From Bacteroidia bacterium (GTDB lineage Bacteria; Bacteroidota; Bacteroidia; AKYH767-A; OLB10): a DNA stretch of 57,168 nucleotides. Location: positions 1 through 57,168 of the forward strand of contig JAEUTF010000033.1 of assembly GCA_016788185.1 (NCBI GenBank), written 5' to 3'. The notes beneath the pieces were generated by a model, which worked only from the letters and a program-made list of their open reading frames with translations, was not told the origin of the DNA and did no database searches. A program made the translations under genes and the position numbers. Positions 41,991 to 50,837 of this stretch are shown piece after piece (position 1 is the stretch's first letter; each line of letters begins with the position of its first letter).

Positions 41991-43277
41991 TTAGCGGGGC
42001 TGCTTGCTGAACAACAGTGAGGAATCACCGTAACTAAGAAAGCGGAAATTGTTGGCCAGGGCAAAATCATAGACTTTCTTCCAGTCATCCCCAATGAGCG
42101 CCGCTACCAGCAGCAACAAGGTACTTCCCGGCTGGTGAAAGTTGGTGATGAGGGCATCCAGCACCCGGAAGGAGTATCCCGGAGCAATCATCATCTGCGT
42201 GTAGGCGGTAATTTCGGTAAGCGCATGCTGATCCATCCACGACACGATTTTATCAAACACCTCTCCTGCCGGCGGGAATTCTGTCAGGGAAGTGGTGTAA
42301 GGTTCCCATTGACTGATAAAAAAAGTGTTTCCCGGCTGAACCTCCCTGTTCAGCTTCACTCCCAGCCAATACAAACTCTCCAGGGTTCTGGCCGAAGTTG
42401 TTCCCACCGCAACCATGACCTTTTTCCGGCAGGCCTCCGACAATTGTACGATCGTATCTCTGCCAGCGGCAATTCGTTCGGCATGCATCTCGTGGTCTGA
42501 AATATACTCACCGCTCACCGGCCGGAAGGTACCGGCTCCCACATGCAATGTCAGGTAAAGCGTTTGCGTACCACCTGTACTGAGTTTAGCCAACAATTCA
42601 TGCGTAAAGTGAAGTCCGGCGGTAGGCGCCGCAACCGACCCTTCCATGCCGGCATACACCGTGTTGTAACGGATTTCATCGTCGTGTTCGGATGGCCGGT
42701 TCAGGTAAGGCGGAATCGGCAGGACTCCACCCATTTCCAACACTTCCGAAAATGAATAAGAAGGGTTATCCCATGAAAAATCCACAATGCGGTCACGGCC
42801 CGACTCCCCTGTTTTTCGCGCACTGAGCACACAGGGACCATACTTCCCATTCAAAGATTTGGTGAGCACTTCCTCTTTCCAGCGTTTGGCATTTCCAACC
42901 ATGCATAGCCACTTTACGCTTGTATGGGATTTGAAGATTTCATCCGGGCTCTGCCGCCCATAGGGCTCGAGGCAAAAACATTCAATGGGACTGGCTCCCT
43001 CTCTGTTAAAAATCACCCTGGCATGAATCACTTTTGAATTATTAAAAACCAGACAGGAGTTTCCCGGCAAGAAGTCCTTGAGGTCTTTGAACTTGCCTTT
43101 TAAGATACCAGAGTCTTTATACACCAGCAAGGAAGCTTCATCCCTTTGCGGAAGCGGGTACCTGGCGATACGGTCATCCGGCAGGTCGTAGGTATAATTC
43201 CGGATTGAAATTGCTTTTGGTTCCACGTTTAACAATCTGCTGATACAAGGCTTTCCCCGCAAGAGTAAGCGGTGCAT
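41991..43277 (-). CDS. queA: tRNA preQ1(34) S-adenosylmethionine ribosyltransferase-isomerase
   Basis: QueA transfers and isomerises the ribosyl group of S-adenosylmethionine onto preQ1 at the wobble base, making epoxyqueuosine. The protein has 428 residues from the ATG at 43277, or 411 from a GTG at 43226. The GTG product starts VEPKAISIRNYTYDLPDDRIARYPLPQRD, closer to the family N-terminus, so it may be the true start. Family motifs include VFNNSKVIHARV, SVAAPTAGLHFT, LTLHVGAGTFRPV, AVGTTSARTLES and LITNFHQPGSTLLLLVAA. The gene converges with the porin-like gene. Confidence 0.95.
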   Translation of the reverse strand: MHRLLLRGKPCISRLLNVEPKAISIRNYTYDLPDDRIARYPLPQRDEASLLVYKDSGILKGKFKDLKDFLPGNSCLVFNNSKVIHARVIFNREGASPIECFCLEPYGRQSPDEIFKSHTSVKWLCMVGNAKRWKEEVLTKSLNGKYGPCVLSARKTGESGRDRIVDFSWDNPSYSFSEVLEMGGVLPIPPYLNRPSEHDDEIRYNTVYAGMEGSVAAPTAGLHFTHELLAKLSTGGTQTLYLTLHVGAGTFRPVSGEYISDHEMHAERIAAGRDTIVQLSEACRKKVMVAVGTTSARTLESLYWLGVKLNREVQPGNTFFISQWEPYTTSLTEFPPAGEVFDKIVSWMDQHALTEITAYTQMMIAPGYSFRVLDALITNFHQPGSTLLLLVAALIGDDWKKVYDFALANNFRFLSYGDSSLLFSKQPR

Positions 43278-43409
43278 AATTAAGAAAAAATTGGATGAAA
43301 TAAAGCCGGATAGAATATTTCAATATTATGACAAACAAAAAATTTGAGCAACTGTTGTCTCATTGTTGCCAACAAAATTTAAAAAATCAACAATATAAAA
43401 CCAATTCAC

Positions 43410-46085
43410 ATGAGAAAAAAACTATGGACCCTCGCAGTGAAAAGTTTAAAGGTACTTTTCCTTGCATTTCTGATCATCCCTCAGGCAGCCCATTCGCAAA
43501 TCTATTGCAAAAACGATGGGGTAAACACCAGCACACGCAAGTTATGGATTGAACGATTTGACTTAGGAGGCGGACTTTCCAATACCAGCGGTGACAACAG
43601 TGGATATGCTGATTTCAGCTCCTTATCTGTAAACGCGCAACCAGGATCCGCTCTTCCCTTTACCATCGAAACCGGCCGACTTTTATCTAGTAAATTATTT
43701 TATGCCCGCATCTATGCTGACCTGAACACCGATGGAGACTTTACAGATGCCAATGAGATTGTATTTGAAGATACAGCAAGGGCTATCGTTTCGGGAACTA
43801 TCAACCTACCCGCCAATACGCCCGCCGGATCCGTCCGGTTGCGAGTAACCGTGAAGCGACTTGGTTTTGCTCCACCCTGCAACCATTATTTCCTGGGTGA
43901 AACCGAAGATTATACGGTGGATGTAAATACCCCGGCCTGCCTTGCTGAAGCCGGTACCCTGACCGCATCGTCTTCCTCAGCCTGTCTTAAAGGCGGCTCA
44001 ACCACCTTGCAAGCCAATCCAGGAGGAAACAGTATTGTACCTCCGGGCTATCAAACCCTCTATGTTTTAACGCAAGGGACTGGGCTGGTTATTCAGCAAG
44101 TCAATTCAACCCCTTCCTTTAACGTTACAACGGGCGGCTTGTTTACGATTCACACGCTCGTTTACAACCCCGCCACACTCAACCTCGGCATCGTGGTGCC
44201 GGGTGTAACCACCGGTTTTGATGTGAATGCCCTGCTCGTACAGGGTGGCGGCAGCATCTGCGCCTCGCTCGATGTGGCCGGCGCTCCGATTCATGTTAAC
44301 AATCCCGATGCCGGTACCCTGACGGCTGTGAACAGTACGGTATGTGGCAACGGCGCCGTACTCAGTGCCATCCCTGACGGGAACAGCAATGTCCCGGCAG
44401 GATACTCTGTACTCTACGTACTCACTTCAGGCACCGGACTGGTCATTGAGCAGGTCAGCGCGAGTCCTTCCTTCACCGTGAGCAACAGCGGCCTGTACAC
44501 CATCCACACCCTGGTGTATGATTCCACGCTCAACCTGGGCATCGTGGTGCCGGGTGTAACCACCGGTTTTGATGTGAATGCTCTGCTCGTTCAGGGTGGC
44601 GGCAGCATCTGCGCCTCGCTCGATGTGGCCGGAGCTCCTTTCCAGGTGAACAATCCCGATGCAGGCACCCTGACGGCTGTGAACAGCACGGTCTGCGGCA
44701 ACGGTGCTGTGCTCAGTGCCATCCCCGACGGTAACAGCAATGTCCCGGCCGGATACTCTGTACTCTACGTACTCACTTCAGGCACCGGACTGGTCATTGA
44801 GCAGGTCAGCGCGAACCCTTCCTTCACCGTGAGCAACAGCGGCCTGTACACCATCCACACCCTGGTGTATGATTCCACGCTCAACCTGGGCATCGTCGTG
44901 CCGGGCGTAACCACCGGTTTTGATGTGAATGCCCTGCTCGTACAGGGCGGCGGAAGCATCTGCGCCTCGCTCGATGTGGCCGGCGCTCCTTTCCAGGTGA
45001 ACAATCCCGATGCAGGCACCCTGACGGCTGTGAACAGCACGGTCTGTGGCAACGGTGCTGTGCTCAGTGCCATCCCCGACGGGAACAGCAATGTCCCGGC
45101 CGGATACTCCGTGCTCTACGTTCTTACCTCCGGCACCGGATTGGTCATTGAGCAGGTCAGCGCGAGTCCTTCCTTCACCGTCAGCAACAGTGGCCTGTAC
45201 ACCATCCACACCCTGGTGTATGATTCCACGCTCAACCTGGGCATCGTCGTGCCGGGCGTAACCACCGGTTTTGATGTGAATGCCCTGCTCGTACAGGGCG
45301 GCGGAAGCATCTGCGCTTCGCTCGATGTGACCGGCGCTTCTTTCCAGGTCAGCAATCCTGATGCAGGGGATATCGACCCGGATCAATTCCTGAATTGTCT
45401 TGTAAACGGGTCCACTACCTTGACCGGGATTCCAGCCGGCAACTCCAACATTCCTGCCGGTTATCAGGTATTGTATGTACTGACCCGTGGTCTCAACCTT
45501 GTGATACAACAAGTGAATGTCACCCCTAATTTTACTGTAAATCAAACCGGATTATACAGAATTCACACCCTGGTTTATGATCCGGCCAGCCTCAACCTTG
45601 GCATCGTGGTTCCAGGTGTAACCACAGGATTGGATGTAAATGCCTTGTTGGTGCAGGGAGGCGGAACGATTTGTGCTTCACTGGATGTTAACGGCGCCCC
45701 TTTCCTGGTGTTCGGACCGATCATCTGCAATCTGTTTGGCATCAGCAACAATCTTGTTACGCTTCCGCAACATGAAACCCAGCTGACTGAAGAGGCGGTC
45801 CGTTTGGCGGAAAACAGCATGAATTCAGCCATCTTATTGAGCAGCCTCTACCCCAACCCGGCGACGGAAAATATTTCTGTCAATTATATTGTTGCGGAAT
45901 CCGGCAGTACCACCCTTAGCATCCTGAACGCCTTAGGGCAAAACGTTGTCACCGAACGATTCAACGACCTGGCAGGAATAAACCAGAAAATCCTCTCGGT
46001 GTCTGATCTTGAAAGCGGACAGTACCTGCTTCGTCTGGAAAACAACGGACAGGTGCAAAGCACCCGTATACAAATAGTACGATAA
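43410..46085 (+). CDS. Secreted GEVED and tandem-repeat protein with type IX sorting domain
   Basis: An 891-residue cargo protein. A signal peptide (about 1-30, ending IPQAAHSQ) is followed by a GEVED domain (about 95-172: FYARIYADLNTDGDF, ETEDYTVDV). Five beta-rich repeats of about 117 residues follow, each containing LYVLTxGxxLVIxQV, TIHTLVY and LNLGIVVPGVTTGxDVNALLVQGGG. Repeats two to four are nearly identical in protein. The last 80 residues are a T9SS type A sorting domain (SSLYPNPATENISVNY, LESGQYLLRLENNG). It should be exported by T9SS and displayed or released. The repeats look structural or adhesive; no enzyme motif is seen. The first ATG used is 43410. Confidence 0.9.
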   Translation: MRKKLWTLAVKSLKVLFLAFLIIPQAAHSQIYCKNDGVNTSTRKLWIERFDLGGGLSNTSGDNSGYADFSSLSVNAQPGSALPFTIETGRLLSSKLFYARIYADLNTDGDFTDANEIVFEDTARAIVSGTINLPANTPAGSVRLRVTVKRLGFAPPCNHYFLGETEDYTVDVNTPACLAEAGTLTASSSSACLKGGSTTLQANPGGNSIVPPGYQTLYVLTQGTGLVIQQVNSTPSFNVTTGGLFTIHTLVYNPATLNLGIVVPGVTTGFDVNALLVQGGGSICASLDVAGAPIHVNNPDAGTLTAVNSTVCGNGAVLSAIPDGNSNVPAGYSVLYVLTSGTGLVIEQVSASPSFTVSNSGLYTIHTLVYDSTLNLGIVVPGVTTGFDVNALLVQGGGSICASLDVAGAPFQVNNPDAGTLTAVNSTVCGNGAVLSAIPDGNSNVPAGYSVLYVLTSGTGLVIEQVSANPSFTVSNSGLYTIHTLVYDSTLNLGIVVPGVTTGFDVNALLVQGGGSICASLDVAGAPFQVNNPDAGTLTAVNSTVCGNGAVLSAIPDGNSNVPAGYSVLYVLTSGTGLVIEQVSASPSFTVSNSGLYTIHTLVYDSTLNLGIVVPGVTTGFDVNALLVQGGGSICASLDVTGASFQVSNPDAGDIDPDQFLNCLVNGSTTLTGIPAGNSNIPAGYQVLYVLTRGLNLVIQQVNVTPNFTVNQTGLYRIHTLVYDPASLNLGIVVPGVTTGLDVNALLVQGGGTICASLDVNGAPFLVFGPIICNLFGISNNLVTLPQHETQLTEEAVRLAENSMNSAILLSSLYPNPATENISVNYIVAESGSTTLSILNALGQNVVTERFNDLAGINQKILSVSDLESGQYLLRLENNGQVQSTRIQIVR
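43926..45716 (+). repeat. Five tandem coding repeats; three exact 351-bp units
   Basis: Units start at 43926 (375 bp, diverged), 44301, 44652, 45003 and 45354 (diverged). The three central units are each 351 bp (117 codons). Differences between them are mostly third-base changes, such as GCC/GCA in the NPDAG motif; the first two central units differ in protein at essentially one Ser/Asn position, and the third ends DVTGASFQVS instead of DVAGAPFQVN. The array arose by tandem duplication and may be kept alike by selection or gene conversion. Confidence 0.93.
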
Positions 46086-46105
46086 GCGACGTCCTATTAT
46101 ACTAG

Positions 46106-46138
46106 AAAAGAGACAGCCGTTAGCTGTCTCTTTTTTTT
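46106..46138 (+). terminator. Intrinsic terminator after the repeat protein gene
   Basis: AAAAGAGACAGC (46106-46117) and GCTGTCTC plus TTTT (46123 on) form a 12-bp stem with loop CGTTA, followed by an unbroken T-run to 46138. Confidence 0.9.
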
Positions 46139-46184
46139 GGCGATCATTTTCCATTAATTTTACAATCACTTTAAACCACCAGCC

Positions 46185-46961
46185 ATGAAATGGAATTCAA
46201 CCCCGGTATTTTCTGCCATGCTTTCACTGATCACCTCAGGCAGTCTTTATGCACAGCAGGAATTTGTAGAATTGAGAAGGGAAATCAGCTGTTTTGACAA
46301 TACCAAATGTATCAATCAGGAATTTAATGTCAGCCTGCCCTTGTTTGATACCGATGCCGGAGGGAAAATTCTCGCGGCTACCAACGACAGTATTTACCAG
46401 ATTGCCGGAAAAGTGCTTAGCGACATGAACCAGGAAGTATCCTTTACCCGGCGCAGCTGGAAAGATGACCAGGCCGATATTGACTCCTGTGAAGACGGAA
46501 TCAGCAAATCGGAAACCCGGGAATTGTATTATTCGATACTGTACAATGAAGATGACATCCTCAGCTTTGCCGTCCGGAACAACTGGATCCTCGAACAACA
46601 GAAAATCCTTGAAAGCGATTTAACCTCCGCAGAACAACAGCTCGTCTATTGCTTTACACTGGATCTTAAAAACGACGTTCTCATGGATGTGAACACCCTG
46701 TTTCCGGCGGCCAATCGTCCACGGGTGATTGAAATGATCAGAAATGAATACGATCATTCCTATGAGGAGGACATGGTGAAGGCCGGTGACCGGCTGCGGT
46801 TTTGTGGTCTCCTGATCAGCCCGATTGAATTGCTTGCCGTATACGTCCGGATGCTTCCCGACGACCAGTCAGAAGTACGCAGCGTAGAACTTCCCTTGTC
46901 GGAAATACACGACCTGATGCATCCCTTTTACCAGGATAAATTCAAATTGCATGAAGAGTAA
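46185..46961 (+). CDS. Exported protein, weakly DUF3298-like
   Basis: A 258-residue protein with a signal peptide ending near SGSLYAQQ. The mature part is mostly beta strands and short helices. The segment YCFTLDLKNDVLMDVNTLFPAANRPRVIEMIRNEY resembles the DUF3298/RsiV C-terminal pattern, where a strand of DL residues leads into a helix, but this match is by eye and weak. Cysteines at the start of the mature region (ISCFDNTKCIN) could form a disulfide. The stop overlaps the next gene by 11 bases, so the two are cotranslated. Confidence 0.6.
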   Translation: MKWNSTPVFSAMLSLITSGSLYAQQEFVELRREISCFDNTKCINQEFNVSLPLFDTDAGGKILAATNDSIYQIAGKVLSDMNQEVSFTRRSWKDDQADIDSCEDGISKSETRELYYSILYNEDDILSFAVRNNWILEQQKILESDLTSAEQQLVYCFTLDLKNDVLMDVNTLFPAANRPRVIEMIRNEYDHSYEEDMVKAGDRLRFCGLLISPIELLAVYVRMLPDDQSEVRSVELPLSEIHDLMHPFYQDKFKLHEE

Positions 46962-47676
46962 AGGTGTATTAAAAGGCAGTACCACGACTGCCCTGCTCTT
47001 CCTGTTGCTTCTGAGTACTGTTCCGGATGGACTCTTTGCTCAGTATTCCATTCTCACCCTGCGCTGCGACAGCCTCAACCTCCGTTGCGACACCGTCAGC
47101 CTTGAACATTACACCGCTGAAAAGAAACTCAGCAGAAAAATAAAATACGGAAATCCGGCTGCCCTTATTGATTATGTCTACAATTCTTCCGGAGTGCTGA
47201 TCCGGAAAGAACACCGTAACCCTGCCGGGGAAATACAAAAGATCAATAAAATTTATTCCGATGCGAATGGAGAATGGAACCTCGACAGTTTACAGGACAA
47301 AAATGGGAAAACACTTTTTGTTTTCAGACGCCATCCGGGTGAACGGGAGAACACCAAAATCGTGGAGTGGTTTTACAAGAACGACACGCTTCCCAGTACC
47401 CGTCAGCTGATACAAAGTGACACGATGGGTAATGAACTCAGCAATTCAACCTGTTACAGCGCTGACAACTGCGTCACCTATCGATTCTTTTATAACGGAA
47501 GCCGTAAGCTGAAAGCGGAAATGTGGGTTCTGGACGGCACTACCAATGCGCCTGTATTGAGGGAAACAGAGGAGTTTTATTATACCGAGGGGGAATTTGC
47601 CACAGGCTCCGTCCGGTTTCTTGAACCCGAACACCTCTGTACTTCGAGGTTCAGGTATGTTTTAATCAACAAGTAA
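46951..47676 (+). CDS. Exported protein of unknown function
   Basis: A 241-residue protein with a signal peptide (TALLFLLLLSTVPDGLFAQ, about residues 13-31). It contains short beta segments with turn-rich spacing such as YGNPAALIDYVYNSSGVLIRKEHRNPAGEI and FFYNGSRKLKAEMWVLDG, loosely like RHS/YD or MORN-type hairpins, but no clear repeat register. I do not recognise a family. It starts inside the end of the preceding exported-protein gene (11-base overlap), so the two probably act together. Confidence 0.6.
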   Translation: MKSKGVLKGSTTTALLFLLLLSTVPDGLFAQYSILTLRCDSLNLRCDTVSLEHYTAEKKLSRKIKYGNPAALIDYVYNSSGVLIRKEHRNPAGEIQKINKIYSDANGEWNLDSLQDKNGKTLFVFRRHPGERENTKIVEWFYKNDTLPSTRQLIQSDTMGNELSNSTCYSADNCVTYRFFYNGSRKLKAEMWVLDGTTNAPVLRETEEFYYTEGEFATGSVRFLEPEHLCTSRFRYVLINK

Positions 47677-47688
47677 AGGTTGCCTGTT

Positions 47689-48294
47689 TTAAAACAGAGA
47701 CATTTGCAATTCCTTCAATTGAAAACTCTTTCGGTGATGTGGTGTATAGCCGTAAGTTTTAATGGCATGAACATGTGCCTCGGTTCCGTAGGCCTTGTTC
47801 CGGTCCCATGCATATTGGGGAAACTGCTGGTGTAATTTCTTCATGTACTCGTCGCGGTGTGTTTTGGCCAGAACAGAAGCCGCCGCAATGGCGAGATAGG
47901 TGGCATCTCCCTTTACCATGCATTGGTGCGGTATGTTCGGATAACGGGGAAAGCGGTTTCCGTCAATCAGCAGAAATTCCGGTTCGGGCGACAGTTTGCT
48001 GATGGCCGCATGCATGGCCTTGAAGGTAGCGTTCAGGATATTGATCCGGTCAATTTCATCCGGCATGATCATCGAAACACCCCAGGCCAGGGCATCGCGC
48101 TCAATCAACTGCCGGAGGTTGTCACGCATGGTTTCCGGCAGTTTTTTGGAGTCGTTGAGCACCTCGTACCAACTGAACAGGGTTCCGGGCGGTAAGATGA
48201 CGGCCGCCGCCACGACAGGACCCGCCAGGCATCCCCTCCCTGCCTCATCCACCCCTGCTTCCAGGACCTCAAGATTATAACCGGGTTCCAGCAT
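47689..48294 (-). CDS. rnhB: Ribonuclease HII
   Basis: A 201-residue RNase HII, which nicks RNA in RNA-DNA hybrids and starts removal of single ribonucleotides from DNA. Catalytic residues are D16 and E17 in AGVDEAGRGCLAGPV, D111 in LLIDGN and D130 in KGDATYLAIAAASVLAK. KSFQLKELQ at the C-terminus fits the family helix. The ATG at 48294 gives the usual length. Its stop lies 13 bases from that of the convergent exported-protein gene. Confidence 0.96.
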   Translation of the reverse strand: MLEPGYNLEVLEAGVDEAGRGCLAGPVVAAAVILPPGTLFSWYEVLNDSKKLPETMRDNLRQLIERDALAWGVSMIMPDEIDRINILNATFKAMHAAISKLSPEPEFLLIDGNRFPRYPNIPHQCMVKGDATYLAIAAASVLAKTHRDEYMKKLHQQFPQYAWDRNKAYGTEAHVHAIKTYGYTPHHRKSFQLKELQMSLF

Positions 48295-48325
48295 ACATTT
48301 TAAAAATCCGCCCTCTAAATTGCTT

Positions 48326-48333
48326 TAAATTTG
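48326..48333 (+). promoter_or_regulatory. TAnnTTTG element upstream of the flippase gene
   Basis: TAAATTTG is an exact match. The predicted start is near 48340, giving a leader of about 9 bases. Confidence 0.45.
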
Positions 48334-48348
48334 CGAGCAATTCAAGCC

Positions 48349-49794
48349 ATGCAGAAAAAATTTGTCACGAACCTGGCCTTCCTGCTCTTCCTGAACCTGC
48401 TCATCAAGCCGTTCTGGATTCTGGGCATTGACCGGGCTGTTCAAAATACGGTAGGGGCAGCATCCTATGGCTTGTACGCAGCTTTGTTCAACTTTTCATT
48501 TCTGTTCAATATCCTGCTCGATGTAGGCATCACCAATTTCAACAACCGGAACATTGCTCAGCACAATCATTTATTGCAAAAACACCTCTCGGGCATCCTG
48601 GTACTCCGGATTGTGCTTTCACTCGTTTACTTTCTATTCAGTTTCCTGATAGCCTACCTGCTGGGATACCGGGAGAAGGAATTGTGGATGCTCAGTGTGC
48701 TCCTGATCAACCAGGCCTTGATTTCCTTCATCCTGTACCTGCGTTCGAACCTGGCCGGCCTTCATCTTTTCAGGATCGACAGCATGATTTCCATACTTGA
48801 CCGTTTTATCATGATCATCTTATGTGGGGTTTTGCTGTGGGGTGGAATCAGTGATTCGGACTTCAGGATAGAATGGTTTATATGGGCACAGACCATTGCC
48901 TACGCCATCACCGCCATCTTTACGTTTCTCATTCTGGCGTCCAGGGTACACAACCTCAGCCTGAAATGGGATCCTACTTTTTTTCTTGTGATCTTAAAGC
49001 AGAGTTATCCTTTTGCCATTCTGATCCTGCTCATGACCTTTTACAACCGCATCGATTCGGTGATGCTCGAACGTTTGTTACCCGATGGAGCACAACAGGC
49101 CGGTATCTATGCACAGGCTTACCGCCTGCTGGATGCGGCCAATATGATCGCCTATTTGTTTTCAGGACTTCTCCTGCCCATGTTTGCCCACATGATCAAG
49201 CACCGGAAGCCCATTGAGGAACTGGCCGAACTCTCCTTTTCCTTTATTGCCGTTCCGGCCATCATGGTGATTTCCTGCGGAGTATTTTTCAGCCAGGATC
49301 TGATGGGATTACTCTATCATGCGCACGTCAGGGAATCAGCAGCGGTATTCATGCTCATCATCAATTGCTTTCTGGCCATCAGTTCCGTATACATTTTCGG
49401 AACCTTGCTCACGGCGAACGGCAATTTAAAACAGCTGAACTTTGTGGCCATGGGAGGCATGCTGATGAACATCATACTCAACCTGCTTCTCATCCCCCGT
49501 TACCAGGCCATCGGTGCAGCGGTATCCAGTGTGCTGACCCAGTTCATCACGGCCGGAGCACAGATCCTTTTGGCGCACAAAATTTTTCAATTTCACTTCC
49601 GATGGATGCTTTGCCTCCGCTACCTGGTATTTATCCTGCTGTCATTCAGTCTGTTTTGGTTTACCAGTCAATTCGATACCTTCTTTATCTGGCGGGCCGG
49701 GTTGGCTGCCGGGGCCACTTTTTTATTGGCCCTTCTCTTAAAACTTATCCGGCCTTTTGAACTGTTTCGCCTAATCAAATACGGTGAGGACTAA
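48349..49794 (+). CDS. Polysaccharide flippase, Wzx/MATE-like
   Basis: A 481-residue membrane protein with about 12 to 14 hydrophobic helices, of the Wzx (MOP superfamily) type that moves lipid-linked glycan units across the inner membrane. The N-terminal LYAALFNFSFLFNILLDVGITNFNNRNIAQHNHLL segment (residues about 40-74) and FYNRIDSVMLERLLPDGAQQAGIYAQAYRLLDA match the family. The ATG at 48349 is preferred because the frame upstream to a TTG at 48331 holds no conserved sequence and includes the -7 element. It is followed by the chain-length and polymerase genes. Confidence 0.88.
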   Translation: MQKKFVTNLAFLLFLNLLIKPFWILGIDRAVQNTVGAASYGLYAALFNFSFLFNILLDVGITNFNNRNIAQHNHLLQKHLSGILVLRIVLSLVYFLFSFLIAYLLGYREKELWMLSVLLINQALISFILYLRSNLAGLHLFRIDSMISILDRFIMIILCGVLLWGGISDSDFRIEWFIWAQTIAYAITAIFTFLILASRVHNLSLKWDPTFFLVILKQSYPFAILILLMTFYNRIDSVMLERLLPDGAQQAGIYAQAYRLLDAANMIAYLFSGLLLPMFAHMIKHRKPIEELAELSFSFIAVPAIMVISCGVFFSQDLMGLLYHAHVRESAAVFMLIINCFLAISSVYIFGTLLTANGNLKQLNFVAMGGMLMNIILNLLLIPRYQAIGAAVSSVLTQFITAGAQILLAHKIFQFHFRWMLCLRYLVFILLSFSLFWFTSQFDTFFIWRAGLAAGATFLLALLLKLIRPFELFRLIKYGED

Positions 49795-49852
49795 TCACTT
49801 AGGCCAGTTTCCCTGCTTTAGCCTATTTTAGCGCTCCCAAAATCAGCAATTC

Positions 49853-50830
49853 ATGGATCAAACGCAGGGAGTATCAGAAAAACTCGATGCCGTCAAGTTA
49901 TTAAAATTCATCGTAAAATGGCGCAAACAGCTCATCATCACGGGTGCCGGAGCATTGTTTGTTTCGTTTCTCTTCACGCTTCCGCAGGTAATGACCCCCA
50001 TGTACAAAGCGGTAACGGTGGTTTACCCGGTGAACCTCCAGGCGTATTCCAAAGAAACGCCAACCGAACAAATGGTACAGTTGCTCCATTCGGAAGAGGT
50101 ACGGGAACAACTGATTCAGGCATTCGACCTGTACAGGCATTACGATATTGACAGCACCGGCAAATACCCGCGTTTTGAAATGATGAAGCGGCTCGAGGAA
50201 AATATTTCCATTTCCAAAACCGAATTCGAATCCATTGAAATCAACATCATTGACAAAGATCCGGTACGGGCAGCAGCCATGTGCGATTCCCTCCTGCATT
50301 ATGTTGATCAGAAAGCCATCAGCCTGGTCAGAATCAGGGCGAATGAAGTGCTGACGATTGTAAGGAACCAGATGCTGGAGAAAAAGGCAGAGGTGGACTC
50401 CCTTGAAAATGCCATTAAAAAAATACGCAGCACCTACGGCATCACCGATTTTGAAAACATGGTGGAAGGGTTTTCGCGGGAGTATTTTCGTTCACTCAGC
50501 AGCGGAGGCGCCAACAGCAGGATGGAAACAGTACGGAAAAACATGGAAGATCACGGCGGGGAGTATGTGTTTTTAAAAGAAATGCTCTGGAAAGTGCGGG
50601 GACAATATTCCGATTACAAACTCAAATACGAACAAACGCTTACCGACACCAGGAAGATGGTGGAGTTCCACAATACGGTGACCAAAGCGGTACCGCCCGA
50701 ACGTAAGGATTCACCCAAGCGTACCTTGATCATGCTTGTCTTTACCTTCAGCGTGGTCTTCCTCGCCATCCTGGTCATCATTTACCAGGAACACTTCAAA
50801 AAGCGATTCGACCAGGAAATCATTTCCTGA
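49853..50830 (+). CDS. Wzz-like chain-length regulator (polysaccharide co-polymerase)
   Basis: A 325-residue protein with two membrane helices, near residues 28-48 (LIITGAGALFVSFLFTLP) and 296-316 (LIMLVFTFSVVFLAILVIIYQ), and a periplasmic part of about 245 residues rich in helices and coiled coil (QMLEKKAEVDSLENAIKKIRSTYG). This is the Wzz/PCP topology, which controls glycan chain length. The C-terminal pattern P-x-R-x-x-S-P before the second helix (PPERKDSPKR) is a typical mark. No cytoplasmic kinase domain is attached. It stands between the flippase and the polymerase genes. Confidence 0.85.
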   Translation: MDQTQGVSEKLDAVKLLKFIVKWRKQLIITGAGALFVSFLFTLPQVMTPMYKAVTVVYPVNLQAYSKETPTEQMVQLLHSEEVREQLIQAFDLYRHYDIDSTGKYPRFEMMKRLEENISISKTEFESIEINIIDKDPVRAAAMCDSLLHYVDQKAISLVRIRANEVLTIVRNQMLEKKAEVDSLENAIKKIRSTYGITDFENMVEGFSREYFRSLSSGGANSRMETVRKNMEDHGGEYVFLKEMLWKVRGQYSDYKLKYEQTLTDTRKMVEFHNTVTKAVPPERKDSPKRTLIMLVFTFSVVFLAILVIIYQEHFKKRFDQEIIS

Positions 50831-50837
50831 GTGTTAC

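Noticed and set aside
44301-45353. Tandem repeats as a possible CRISPR array
   Set aside because: Units are 351 bp, contiguous and in frame inside a coding gene, with no spacers.
44778-45545. 255-codon minus-strand frame across the 351-bp repeats
   Set aside because: It repeats only because the sense repeats do; signal peptide, GEVED and sorting domain are all on the plus strand.
47684-47697. CTGTTTTAAAACAG palindrome as a terminator between convergent genes
   Set aside because: It has no loop, is AT-rich in the centre and overlaps the rnhB stop codon; probably chance.
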